Below are positions 37,922 to 49,545 of a stretch of DNA of 64,000 bases, piece after piece. Under the pieces are notes generated by a model that was not told the origin of the DNA, ran no database searches, and saw nothing but the letters and a program-made list of their open reading frames with translations. Source of the DNA: Membranipora membranacea (lineage: Eukaryota > Bryozoa > Gymnolaemata > Cheilostomatida > Membraniporidae); the NCBI GenBank assembly GCA_914767715.1, contig OU612068.1:24986001-25050000 (forward strand). The letters run 5' to 3'. Within the stretch, counting starts at the first letter, position 1. Each line of letters starts with the position of its first letter. The position numbers and the translations under genes were made by a program.

Positions 37922-38600
37922 TTTGATTTCTGTCTTCATCGATTGCATGACTTTTGATTGAACTGATTGAAACAAAGTCTCACAACTGAGGGTAAACTAT
38001 TATGTAGAGTATTTGTTTGTCAGGTATTTAGACGTAATTAATACAAAGGCCAGATAGCACAACTACTGCAACCTTCATACAGGACATTATTCCTAGGTCA
38101 AGACGTGTTTTGACAAATATGTCAAACATTATATTAGAGCAATTACATGACACTCCTGTTTTGTTTAATTTGCAGTCACATATTATTGTTTAGTACATGG
38201 CTTATCTACAACATCTGGTCCTCCCTATGGCTGCATGCTAATCTTGTTTACTGTTGCAAGGAAACATTAATATTGTGGTGCATTGTACTGTAAAACCTCA
38301 TAATATCGTCACCAGACTGACAATGAAGGAGACTTGAAAATGAAACATGTAAGTGCAGCTAATATCTAAATCATGTTTTCTCTTTAGTTGGCCATAGATA
38401 GTGAGTCGTAAGAGAGGTAATATCTTTGGAAATGGTTCATAATACTTTTTAGAGTATGGTTACACATATGCATGCGGTGATCTGTAAATGTGAACTAATT
38501 ACTTTTAAAAACACAGCTATTCAGTTATGAATCCGGTGAATTTATGATAAGGTTTTACAGTATTACTTGATGATAAGGTATATAAACAATCCAAGACTGT
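37922..38600. other. Gene-free AT-rich stretch
   Basis: No ORF, RNA gene or repeat could be identified beyond low-complexity AT. Confidence 0.35.
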
Positions 38601-38859
38601 CAACTAACAAGAAAAGGTGTGAGTATACAATCCAACAGCATCATTTGATGGCACCAGGAACAAACTGCTGCCCAATAGTGTCAAACGTTTGTCAAAATAC
38701 TTGGCAAGTTGATCCTTCCTAAAATATTTCACCACTGTAATGGCGTAGAGCCTGATTGATTTAGGATCATCCAAGAATTTAATAATTTTTAATTTAATTT
38801 TATTTAATAATTTAAGAACTCGAACTGCAAAAATTTCAATCTTCCCTCCTTTTTGACCC

Positions 38860-39865
38860 CTGTATGTATAGACAAACATGGACAGACGCTGTGTACACCA
38901 TCGGAAACGCTGTGATGTGCCACCTGGGCAAAAATTTCAGGTCAAGACGGGTTTCGAACCCGTGGCCTTCTGCGTGTTAAGCAGATGTGATAACCACTAC
39001 ACCACTCGACCTGATTTCTGATCTCAAAAGATGAGGTTTGATAAATCCCTCTTGCTTCGTCCATCGTTTCTCTACATGCTGAGATAACAGTACACCACTT
39101 GAGCTGATATTGAATAACTCCACTCTCCCTGAATACATCCCCTCCCTACCTGCTGAGATAACGAGTACTTCCTTTGCCCTTTGCCTTTACTCCCAACTAA
39201 AAAAGGCTGCGTATGACAGCTCACTTTCCTAGCTGTGCATTGTGGAGAAATTGTATTCATCAAAACAGCTGTTACCATAGTAAATTTGGCACAGAGTTAT
39301 GTTAGTAAATACTGCCAACAATGCCAATTACAGAGGTCAAAGGCATTTTTAACTACTTACTTGATAAAAATTGGAACAATTAAAGTTCTTGCCAGCCAAC
39401 TCTTATCAAATATGGCTTCGACGTGATACAGTAATGTTTAAATTATTATGGTTCTCTACATATTAGCATTTCATAAGCAAAATTGCAAAAGATAAATTTA
39501 AATAATATATTATTTGCCTGTATTAGGTTTACAGCAAAATATCATTGTAACATTGTTTCCATTGAATCAAGGTATGGTGAATGCGAAGTAAGTAAAGTTA
39601 GTGTCTTTTACATCTCACCTTTCTGAGTCTTTTACATAAATCTGTCTGAGTTGCATTCTTAAATATCTGGTGTTGTATTGTCTCAACCTTGCAATCTACG
39701 AAAAAGTTTTTTGGCACTAGTTGAAGCCATAGTATTACTATTACTGAAAGACAATTCTTCACATTTTTTCTAAACCTCTAAAGTTGTCCTCTCTTCATGC
39801 TTCATCATGGTCAAATACTTGGTTAATAAGACACTGACAAACAAATAATGTTGCTAGAATATTTT
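38860..39865 (-). repeat. ~1 kb dispersed repeat carrying tRNA-Val, copy 1
   Basis: It aligns in pieces with 51900-52985 and 40250-40890. Shared segments are ACAGACG upstream, the tRNA, CTACATGCTGAGATAA, AGCTCACTTTCCTAGCT, TTGGCACAGAGTTATGTTAGTAAA, TATCTGGTGTTGTATT, TTACTGAAAGACAATTCTT, AAGTTGTCCTCTCTT and CACTGACAAACAAA. Unit orientation is given as that of the tRNA. Confidence 0.65.
38939..39011 (-). tRNA. tRNA-Val (AAC)
   Basis: The minus strand folds as a full 73-base cloverleaf: acceptor GGTCGAG/CTTGACC with one G-T pair, D-arm with GTGGTTATC, anticodon stem TCTGC/GCAGA around TTAACAC (anticodon AAC), and T-arm ACGGG-TTCGAAA-CCCGT. Internal Pol III promoter boxes are good. It lies inside a dispersed repeat, so it may be a passenger copy rather than a housekeeping gene. 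Confidence 0.85.
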
Positions 39866-40249
39866 CTCTATGTTATATATGTCATGACTATAACAATGAC
39901 TGACTTACACTAATTAGCCAGTCTGCTACCACACATGACAGGATGTTATGTTGTGATTCTTTTGTCTATTATGAAGTCCACCATGTGTTTCGGTGCTTCA
40001 AGAGTGCGAAGCACCTGAGCCATCTACTTGGAGGGGGGGGGGGGGGTGGTGTAAGTTGATATAGATAATTGATGGAGAAACTAGAAAGAAATTTGTATTA
40101 ATAAGCAAACGAGCAAGAAATCACTAAACCAATCACCAAATGGCAGTGATGAGTACTAAGAAGATTGGCAGTGAGCATGGCCTACAATTTCTTCCAAGAG
40201 ATTGGCCTACTGAGTACTGTAATCTTTCAACTTTGCTATAGATTAGAGT

Positions 40250-40890
40250 CTACTCGGACAGGTTCATTGCCTCCTCCCTCCCTCCCTCCCCGAGCCACTA
40301 CACCACTCGACCTTTTATACATTACTTTAAAACTAAACCCTCCTGAAGCTCCCGCCATCTCTACATGCTTAGCCAACAAGTGGTTCTGTTGCACACAGAA
40401 ATATGGAAAACATATCATCTATAAGATGACGTACATTGCAGCTCACTTTCCTGGCTATTGATTTTGTATAACTTAAATCCAGCAATCAGCTCTTATCTAA
40501 GTGACACTTAGTCTGTAAAGTTTGCACAGAGTCATGTTATTTACTGCTGCCAATAATGTTTAGAAGTCATAAAGGCATTTAAATCTTGCAGCCGAGGAAC
40601 ATGTCTTAGATTTTTCACAGACCAGTAGAATGGATGATCAGATAACAATACTTACAGAATCGCACCCTCCGATATCTGGTATCAATTAGCAGGTCTTGAT
40701 CTAATTTAGAGGTGGCAAACTTTGAAACAGCCTTTGAGCTCATGTTGAAGCCATTTTCATTATTATTACTGAAAGGGAATTCTTCACAATTTTTCATAAC
40801 AACTGAAGTTGTCCCCTCTTTATAGCTTCATTATGGTCGACTATTGGGTTAAGTAGTCACTGACAAACAAAAAATATGTTGTCAGAATGG
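40250..40890 (-). repeat. Dispersed tRNA-Val repeat, copy 2, tRNA truncated
   Basis: It begins with only the tRNA 5' third (CCACTACACCACTCGACC, 40297-40314) after a (CCTCC)n run, then follows copy 1 and copy 3: GTGGTTCTGTTG, CAGCTCACTTTCCTGGCT, GATATCTGGTATC, TTTGAAACAGCCTTT, TACTGAAAGGGAATTCTT, AAGTTGTCCCCTCTTT and CACTGACAAACAAA. Confidence 0.65.
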
Positions 40891-41354
40891 ATTGTCTAAA
40901 CATACAACTGCTTGTATGATGGTGAAACAGTGAGTCCAATCAAAGGGTGATGCTAATGCTAACTTTATGACTTACAAAATATTATTAAGGCCTTAATCAT
41001 AGAACACGGAATACTGTCCTCGCTCGTGCAATGCAGTATTTCATTGATAAATATCTCCCAATGACAGTATGAAAAAGGTAAGAAAAATATCAAATTAATT
41101 GTTTTCATGTATTTAGTTGAGTATCATACTCTTAGTCTGTGTATCAATAAAAGCATAACAGCATAAGTTATAAAAATCTGTCTATATCTATCTCTATATT
41201 ATTTGTAAAATATGTTCATTTGCATGCGGTTCTTTTTTTTTATTATCCCAGTCAATAATATCAGTGTGCTAGTGATTCACTCATCAAAATCAATTTATTC
41301 ACCGCTTTCTTGATTAAAAGGTGCTATATCATGGCTAAAATTGATGATCATATA

Positions 41355-41495
41355 TACATATATACATATTACATACATAATATATAAAATTATATATATA
41401 TATACATATATGAAATAAAAATCATCAAATGATATTATCATATAAATATATATATATAATTTTATATATTATGTATGTAATATGTATATATTTAT
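41355..41495. repeat. AT-rich fold-back repeat
   Basis: Two arms of about 45 bases (around 41360-41405 and 41446-41491) are inverted copies (ATATTACATACATAATATAT with its complement) around a short core. It could extrude as a hairpin. It may be a low-complexity or a fold-back element. Confidence 0.6.
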
Positions 41496-41673
41496 ATATG
41501 ATATATAAGTATAATATGTATATATTTATATGTTAGTATTGTTGTACTAAGAATTTAAACTAAAAAAAGGGCTATATTTTTCAAATTAACGAGACCACCG
41601 AGTTTCACAATCGCGGTGGGGAAAGCAGCTTGATGGACAGAAACTTGCTAGTAGTGACACATTTTTTCACTCA

Positions 41674-42009
41674 TCATTGGACACGTATGTATACATTCTG
41701 AGAGGCCAAGCCAGTGTTAAAGTTATCAGCGGCCACATGCACTGCGGCAGCATCATTGAGTTCACATTCTTTTGTGGAGGTGTTGTAGTTCACAGACTTG
41801 CAGTTATTCATGGTGGTACATTTAACCACACACTTGAACATAGACTTGGCTTCAACCACAAGAATAAGGTGATTTTCGAGCTTTGACCCAGTACTTTGTT
41901 CTACATCAGTAATCGCCTGCACGCCAACCCTCTCAGAGTAAGACACTACAAGAATGAAAACAAGGCTTTCTTTTATAAATATATAAATGTGTGGATTAAA
42001 AAATCCCAA
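41674..42009 (-). CDS. Small secreted PAN/apple-like domain protein
   Basis: An intact 111-residue frame. It has a hydrophobic stretch (SLVFILVVSYSERVGVQA) that could act as a signal peptide, then a Cys pattern CVVKCTTMNNCKSVNYNTST and KECELND, which is typical of PAN/apple-type domains (C-x3-C-x5-C-x-S-x2-Y...C-x-L). The C-terminus NVYIRVQ follows about 25 residues later. Such domains bind proteins or sugars and are common in secreted animal proteins. It may be one exon of a longer gene. No other exon was identified. Confidence 0.5.
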   Translation of the reverse strand: MGFFNPHIYIFIKESLVFILVVSYSERVGVQAITDVEQSTGSKLENHLILVVEAKSMFKCVVKCTTMNNCKSVNYNTSTKECELNDAAAVHVAADNFNTGLASQNVYIRVQ

Positions 42010-43264
42010 ATCTTCATTTCAATATTTGTCCAACAGGGTTTGACAGGATATTGTATTAAAGGACATAACAGGGTATTACAGGATATTACGCAAGCAAACA
42101 ACCCAAAGCTTTACATTAAACTGGTGATTGCGAGCCGTTTATTGCCACCCATGCTGACAGTAACAGCAAAATTCTGTGTGTCATTGATCTCACAACATAT
42201 AATATTTCTCAGACAACAAAACATACCGATAAGTACGGTAGCTTTCTGACATCTTCATGACAAATCCTCCAACTAATTTTTTAAATATCCAATTACCAAA
42301 TTCGACTGAAATTCTGATCTGTACTCATATCATTTATTCTGGAGAACAATTAGACAAAGGAATCTGTAAAGGGAAACTGACAGAGGAGATTTTTGGAATA
42401 ATTACAAAAGACAGAGTAAGATCAATGAAACCATCAAATATAAGAAGGCTGAAGATCATGAATCTGATGAAACTGTGCGTTAACGCAATGAGTGTTAATC
42501 ATATAGATATAAAAACAAGAGTATAGTTGAGAGCAAGGGATCTCGAATTTTTTGATTGTAGCTGAAGGTCAGATCTCATGTGTCAAATTTATACAACATT
42601 TCCAGCTTTGCTGTGGGCACAATTACATTTTTCCCTCAACTTTTCCCCACAATGAGTGATTATGGTCATTTCCAGGCCGCAAGGTGAGGCAGCTCACTAT
42701 TTATGACTATATAATAAGTTCCTCATAAGTTCAAATGCTACCATTTTAGTAAAAATAGTCAATGAGGTAATTGATGCTGAGTGTATTTATATTATAACAA
42801 ATTTAATCTGTACCTTATTGCTGCCATTTTATTGCTGCACCCGTTTTTACTTTTCTTCTGTAGATTTTGCCGTTCAAATGAAAGCTCACACAAGCGACTA
42901 AACTTATCATTACCATGAACTCACTTAAAGTCATTCCATAGCCACAGCTCAATTGAAATAACTAAACAAGAATGCTGTTAGCAGCTGCAAGCCACTTGTT
43001 TAGTGGATTTACTCTACATTTTGATATATTTCAATTGATTTACTGGGCTGCTACCACAGTATTATAGATTGACTCACCGCATTCGAATTGCGAATTTGTT
43101 TTTACTGACAAAATTAATAAAATCATACACCATACATGCTTGTTCTTTTTTTTTGCTGGTTGAATAAATATTCTGGGTTTGCTTGCTTTAATGTATGAAT
43201 AGTTGGCCAACATCAGATCCTGTACCAGCTCAAAGAGCCAAACATCAAACAGAATACTAGTGGC
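42010..43264. other. Gene-free stretch
   Basis: AT-rich. The track of small frames here (for example 42257-42526) has no recognisable protein signature. No RNA gene seen. Confidence 0.35.
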
Positions 43265-43540
43265 ATCAGTTGCTGTATGTATATTACACATGTGTTGCGA
43301 AACACCATGCAAAATTCTCAGGTCAAGACGGGTTTCGAACCCTAACCTTCTGCGTGTGAAGCAGATGTGATAACCACTACACCACTCGGCCTGATTAATA
43401 GCTATTTAAGGGTTCATTTTCTGGTACATGGCCAAGTTCCAACAGGCACCACGCCCTCCCACGCATGTTAAACTGACAAATGGATAGTTGATCAGCAAAC
43501 GGTTTAATTTATACGTGCTTCAATTAAATGTATGTGGCAC
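43265..43540 (-). repeat. Dispersed tRNA-Val repeat, copy 3 (partial)
   Basis: It contains a tRNA-Val-like sequence at 43320-43391 and downstream pieces shared with 52087-52210: GGTACATGGCCAAGT, ACAAATGGATAGTTGAT and the following TTTAATTTAT. Confidence 0.6.
43320..43391 (-). pseudogene. tRNA-Val pseudogene (anticodon CAC)
   Basis: It resembles the intact copies, but the T-arm has lost a base pair's partner (CCCTAACC for CCCGTGGCC), the acceptor has a C-A mismatch, and the anticodon loop reads TTCACAC. It probably does not fold well enough to be a working tRNA. Confidence 0.65.
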
Positions 43541-44009
43541 AGATGATTTGTCATAAACAAGCTAAAGCTGCCAACTGAGAAGCAAATCCCTCAGAATGGT
43601 GGCCCCCAACCAACCTCACCCTCTACTCTCCTTTGACACACTACCATCTGGTTTCTACACCACCGCATTTACCTCCAAAGAGACTGTTTTAGATATCAGG
43701 ATATCAGTATTTTGAAAAATCACTCTTTTATTTTATTTTCTACCCTTTTTGTATTTTAGTATTGTATGTAATTACAAATCGTTTTTATGCAATCATTAAC
43801 AGTTTTAGACATCAGCATTTTATTAACAATTTATACTGCAGGCAAACCAGCTTTTTATTTCTCAATCACCCCTTTGAGATAATAAAGGTACATACATACA
43901 AATGGCAAAATAAATTTTCCCCTATTGGAGCATTGGCCACATGTACAAATTGGTGTTTTTGAAATGTATTTTAATATTACATTTAGATAAGACTGCCAAC
44001 AACTTGTTT

Positions 44010-44400
44010 CAGCTTCAATATTAGAGTCCCAATGTAGACAGTATTTTTCTTTACTGCTTGTAGTTATGTAGCATACAATCTACTAACATTTGTCACTGTC
44101 TATCATTGGGAATTCATGAGGTCAAATTTCTATTTTTGTTATTTTTACTAAAACAATTTCTGATCAGATGAACCTTTTAACTTTCATCAATATAAGATAG
44201 CCCTCGTTTAATTGATGTTGGGGTCAATATTAAGGTCCCAGTGTGATAAATACTTTCTCTACTATCCCTAGTTATGTAGCATACAATCTGCAAACTTGTC
44301 AGAGTCTCTCATGGGCAATTGGCATGATGTCAAACTTGTTTGTTTGTGATTTCCACCACTACCATACCTGATCAGAATGATGAACCTTTCAATTTTTGTT
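44010..44400 (+). repeat. Diverged direct duplication of ~190 bp
   Basis: 44013-44195 and 44220-44400 are diverged tandem copies. Both contain GTTATGTAGCATACAATCT, TCAATATTANRGTCCCA, TGATCAGA and GATGAACCTTT in the same order. No ORF. Confidence 0.6.
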
Positions 44401-45560
44401 CAATGTTTTTCCTTCCCATTCCTGTCTCCTTCCCATCTCAATTAATATTTGTAATTTGATAGTATATTTTTGGTGTCCACTGTAAATATTATTTATTAAA
44501 TACATAAATATAAACCTTAATCAAAACTTAGCGTCAGTGCAAGGAGTTAAAGACAAGGAGATGCTACAAAGATAGCCTCAGTGTCTTTCTGAAAATATTT
44601 TCTTTAACTCCTTGGTCAGTGTGAGGACTTGACAAAGGCTAGTTGAGGTCGAAAGATACAGAGGCTGCATCTGTCAAATGGACAAAAGTTTCAGGTCAAG
44701 GCGGGTTTTAAATAGGATTTTTAGTAGAAGTATACCTAATACACAAGATCTGGTCAGCACCTTTGTGTGTTTATCTGATTAAAGTTGCAAGGATAAATTT
44801 TAATATACGATTGGGTATATAAACAAGCAAATACTGTCAACTATCAAAGAAATGTGATAGTTCATGATCCGCCAAATTTTGATAGCAACATGAACTAACT
44901 CATGCCAAGTATGTAATGTTTGAGTGAGTATTTGCGTATAGTGTATAGATGCTACCAAATATATTTCATCACTGCAATGATGTGGAGGTTAACGTGAGAG
45001 TTTAAATCTGTTAAACATTTAGCATGCTATCTGCCGTGGTCTGGGTTTTTCTCTAAAGTACCTCCAAACATTGTATAAATATTCAGTAATAGGAACTGAA
45101 CATGGAATTTTCTGATGTATAACCCCTGGTTTCCCACAGGTGCTACCGATTCCATATTTTTGAAATAAATAAGTTGGTCTTCATCCAGATAGAATCAGTA
45201 TAGACAAAATTAGTTTTTTATCGCCATTATATTTAATTAAATAGAAGAATGAAGTAGATGTGTAAAATGAAGAAAGTTAATTGAAAAAATTAATTAAAAA
45301 AGTAAAAGAATGAGAAATTAAAATAAGAAATAAAGTGAAAAACAATAATAACACAACCGCAATGAGACTCCGTGTCAGGGAGGAGGAAGTAATGAAATAT
45401 ATGATTACAACCAAGCTTTGTAAACTTTTAAACTTCGATAAAATTTGAAATTTTTAACTGCATAGAAATTCAAGCTACGATAAAATATTTACCTTTACAA
45501 ATAAATCCTGTACGGATTTTAATTTGATGAATTATTTAGAGAACAGATTAAATAAGATTG
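44401..45560. other. Gene-free stretch with repeat fragments
   Basis: It holds a short tRNA-Val 3'-end fragment (44693-44713, minus) with its flank GACAAAAGTTTC, and A-rich low-complexity sequence at 45230-45350. Nothing else seen. Confidence 0.4.
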
Positions 45561-45574
45561 AATGATGATAATAA

Positions 45575-46000
45575 AATTTCAATTCAATTTACCCCCTTCT
45601 CTCCTATTCGACTTTTGGGCCATGAGTGGACAGATGCAGCATTTTTTATCTAATCAAAAAATGCTGCAGGTCAAGACGGGTTTCGAACCCGTGGCCTTCT
45701 GCGTGTTAAGCAGATGTGATAACCACTACACCACTCGACCTGATATATATATTTGCAAGCATTAAGGTTGGATAACTCCGATCTCACTCCAAGACCTTTC
45801 TCTACATGCTGAGATAATGACTGGTTCTGATACCCACAGGGATATAAGAAAACTTTGAGCTATAAAGTGACATGCATGGCCTCCATTTCCTGGCTATGGT
45901 TGTGGAGAACTTGTATTCAAAAAACAGCTGATATTTAAATGACATTTTGTCAGTAAAGTACACAACAGGCTATACTAAGGCAAAACAATGGGATTATATG
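45575..46000 (-). repeat. Dispersed tRNA-Val repeat, copy 4 (partial)
   Basis: It shares TTTCAATTCAATTTAC, GGCCATG, the tRNA, CTACATGCTGAGATAATGA, TTTCCTGGCTATGG and CAGCTGATATTTAAATGACA-like segments with copies 1, 2 and 5. Confidence 0.6.
45668..45740 (-). tRNA. tRNA-Val (AAC), second intact copy
   Basis: All 73 bases are identical to the copy at 38939-39011: same acceptor, anticodon AAC and T-arm. It is embedded in a partial copy of the same dispersed repeat. Confidence 0.85.
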
Positions 46001-46270
46001 GGTATTTAATAGAGTTATATCCTCCAATTTTATTTGAGTTAAAGAATTGATTTTCTCCCGAACTGACAAACTGAGAGGCGTAGAACTAAGATATAGTATT
46101 TAGGCAACCTATCTACACATATAAGTCTATCAAATAAAAGAGAAAGATACCTTTTCATGTATTCTGGAATATAACTAACTCTAATAAAAAACATTTTAAC
46201 TGGCTGACTGATTGGTGAGGAAACCAGATATTAGAAATCAGCATAAAATTTAAAATTAAGATGAAAGAAA
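45960..46270. repeat. Dispersed repeat, partner of 47290-47560
   Basis: The two segments share AACAATGGGATTAT, TAATAG...TTATCTCC, AAACTGAGAGG, GTAGAACTAAGATA, TTTTTCGTGTATTCT-like and AAATCAGCATAAAATT in the same order. No coding capacity seen. Confidence 0.55.
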
Positions 46271-48195
46271 AATATTCTATATATCCTCATTAATTTAATT
46301 ATGATATCACAAAGATCTTACATGCCTTGGAAAATCAGTTTGTGCAAATTATTTGCCCATAAGGTGATAATTCTGAGATTAAAGCCTGAATAAGGTATCT
46401 TGGAGCTATACTGATTTCAATGAGCACAAATTTGCAGCAGCAGAAGTTTATGTAAGTCACCGAAGACCTCATTTCCAGATTTAGTCTCTTTTTCCAGCAA
46501 CTGCTTTTTTGTTTCTTTTCCCATGGCTAAGCAGAGGGAGTTTATTAGAGAATTTTACCAAACATAAAAACACCCATCCTAAAGTGAAAACTAATTTCCA
46601 AAGAAACAGCGCCAAATCAGGCACAACACTATGTCATTTATATTAATTTTCACCTAGCTCATTTCCAAAAATTAAAGGCACCACAACTGATCTTTGAATC
46701 ATTTTCTGTCTTTAGCTTGCGTTGCAAAACACCAGCTTGGTAAGTATTACTCCGCCTCACACAGGGAATACTGAGGGTTATGAAAAAGGAAATATTGGAT
46801 AGGCCTAAACAAGATACCCTAGTCAGGGGATTTTAACAAGGCCATCTACTTTCCAATGGGATTGATCTAGTTTGCAGTTGTTTAGGGACATTGACATTAG
46901 TGGCGAATGGTTTATAAATAAAGATTTAAAGGTCACCTCAAAATGTGATTTTATGAAGAGACCATATGACCAGGCAGTGGCACTGACCTCCTCAACAGCC
47001 AGCCAGAACCAATACATTAGACAGCTATCAATCAACATTACAAGCCAGGTACAAATTAAAATACAAGTGCACCTTTGGCATTGCATTTCACACTCAACAT
47101 TCACTGCCTTGATTCAATCTAAACCGCTGTCACCATCCTTCTATCGATGAGAATTGAACAATTCCCCAACTCCATAAAATATTTCACCACCAACTAACTA
47201 AATGCGAGAACCAAAAATACAATTTTCATGGGGCATACACTCATTGTTGTGTATCAAGTAGTTCCCCACCTGTCTTTTCTGCTAAATCAGACAGTGCACA
47301 ACAATAGGCATCAGACAGGCGCAACAATGGGATTATCTGGGCAATTAATAGTTATCTCCTTCGTTTCTTTTAAGGTAAAATTAATTTTGACAAACTGAGA
47401 GGTGTAGAACTAAGATAAGTATTTGTGAATTTATTGCCCCTTGCATTTAAACAGAAGGATAATTTTTCGTGTATTCTGAACTAAAACCCTAAATAACTTT
47501 TTAGCTGGCAGGCTGGGAGGTCAGATATTCGAAATCAGCATAAAATTCTGATCTAGATAAACTTAATTACATGTTGCCCTGCTTCCATTAAAATAAATTT
47601 GCATTTGTATATATACTATATAATGTTTATTTACCGAAGAGGAATAAAGTATATGCTTCCTCTTTGCCTTAAAGACTACCACCTCAGCGAGCTAAACCTT
47701 AGTGGTAGCTAATAGCTAAAATCGACTTCTTTAGGGTATTTACAAAAGAGCAACACACTCACCAAACACAAGCAAACCAAAAATTATTTACATCCTACTA
47801 AGCTCAACAAACAAAGACAAAATCCATTTTAGACTGTGGACGATTATAATAGATACGAAAACCTCAATAAAAGTTCAAAGTTATCATCTCTCTGTAGGCA
47901 ATGATATTGAATTGAAGAGTTGCAAGAGGCCATATTTAGGTGCACCAGTAACCACCTGTTTGGAATTTTGAGATAAATGCTTACTGTCATTATGACTATG
48001 CACCCAAAAAAGGGTGATTGCTAGAAAAAAAGCTCTTCAAATAAAATAAAATGAAACATAAAGCGAACGTTGCAAGTTCCTTTGATAACAAGAAGTGCTC
48101 AACAGTTCAATTTTCACAATAATAGCAGTCTTCTGTATCCCAAATAATGGTTCGGAGCAAAGACACCAATTTCATGTATAACCTTCTGTCAGTGG
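46271..48195. other. Gene-free stretch
   Basis: It contains the second copy of a repeat also at 35755-35860 (46335-46440) and the second copy of the repeat at 45960-46270 (47290-47560). No gene supported. The frames at 46823-47150 on both strands have no recognisable signature. Confidence 0.4.
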
Positions 48196-49175
48196 TTAAT
48201 ATTCAGGGTGTCCAACTGTGACATCATGGTAGCTTTTGTAGTCCTCTGGATCAGGCGGTGCTGAAGGCTCAGGACTACAGTACATTTCTAAACTGGTAGT
48301 AAGTTGCATGGCCTTTGATTCGAATGTGGATGCTTGTATTAACAAAGGAGGTGACCAATGCTGTGCATCGTTTTGTTGTTTACTCTCCTCATAAGGATAT
48401 TTGATTTCCTGGGTGTACAATGCTTGGGCAGCAATCCTTGTGGATGGTGGTTGTAGCCAAGGTTGTTGCGGCTGTTGTAGTGGTGGTAATGGTCTCAGAG
48501 TTGGGAGAACTTCATTGCTTGCTTGCTCTTTTTCTGTACTCATACACCCTGTATGTTGGGCTATGGAGCTTTGAGACACTGCTAGATTGACTTGTCCACT
48601 TTGACCAAACCTATAATAATAACCAAACAAGTTAAATTTTGACTGATTTCATCAGGTTTTTGAGCCAATGCTTGTCCTGTGGATGGTGTGTGGTTGGTAG
48701 CTTTCTACCATGATTACTGGCACCGATAATCCAAAAAAGAAATATGCAAGTGAGAGCAGCGAATTAAGACCTGGCGAGGATAAATATCTTTCCATTTCTG
48801 GCCCTTATTTCCCAAGGTATTCTATGTGCACTGCCTGACATACCTTGAATTTTGTTGAGCTACATTGCTATTAGGTGGGTTTGTGCCGTTTCTTGTAATA
48901 AAACCGCTTTTCTTCAGTACAAATATCACTGCTATCACTATTACAATGATAACAATGATAATCAGTGGTATTGAGATGGCTGCTGCTAGACCTCCACTTG
49001 ACAAGCCATCATCATCATCATCATAATCATCTTCATCACTGACTGCGTTGCTGCCGTCGTCGTCATTCATAGATAAATATATTTTTCCTCCTCCATAGAG
49101 TACATTGCCACCAACTAAATGTGTGATGTATGTGCTCAAAGAAACCCAAAACATCTTTACAGAGATTGTAACCAT
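48196..49175 (-). CDS. Gene I: headless receptor-family protein (signal peptide fused to membrane exon)
   Basis: Two exons, 49175-48844 and 48610-48196, join in phase 2 to 747 bp (248 aa) with no stop. The first exon begins like exon 1 of gene G (MVTISVKMFWVSLSTYITHL, then NVLYGGGKIYLS). It then runs without an intron into the acidic membrane exon (DDDGSNAVSDEDDYDDDDD; ISIPLIIIVIIVIVIAVIFV; KKSG). The rest of exon 1 and all of exons 2-4 are missing. The second exon is the tail: FGQSGQVNLAVSQSS, PPLPPL-like runs, EMYCSPEPSAPPDPEDY and YHDVTVGHPEY, then stop. The YEIPL/YEVL region of the tail is reduced to SNEVLPTL, so the first tyrosines are lost. The reading frame is preserved across the fusion, and about 200 bp upstream match gene G. 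It may act as a tail-only membrane protein or be an early pseudogene. Confidence 0.7.
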
Positions 49176-49395
49176 GTTTCTGATAGTATAGAAATCAGAC
49201 AAAACAAGTTGACAGTTGTTTTTCATACCACAGCACAAGCGTCTCTGAAAATCACGAGCTTCTTTTATTCTACTTTCTACACGCTTGATTCAACTCATTG
49301 GGCAAGTTCATAGTTGATTATTAATTGCTACTTTGCACTGAAATATATATCAATGTAGAGCTTATGTAGCCAAAGGATTCCTGCTCCAAGTAAAG
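49176..49395 (-). promoter_or_regulatory. Conserved upstream block of gene I
   Basis: On the minus strand it aligns with the 200 bases before gene G (29465-29668), including GAGTTGAATCAAGCGT, TAGAAAGTAGA and CTTGTTTTGTCTGATTTC. It shows that gene I arose by an inverted duplication of a G-like gene together with its promoter. Confidence 0.6.
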
Positions 49396-49545
49396 GAACT
49401 GATTACAATTTGTAATTAGTGAAAAATCTTCATTCCCATGATGGTTTTTTGTTGAGGTCTGGGCCATTTTCTATAATACTTATGACAGATACAGTTATCC
49501 AGATTATTAATGGGATGTCTTGACTGGCATTATCTGGATGATTGA

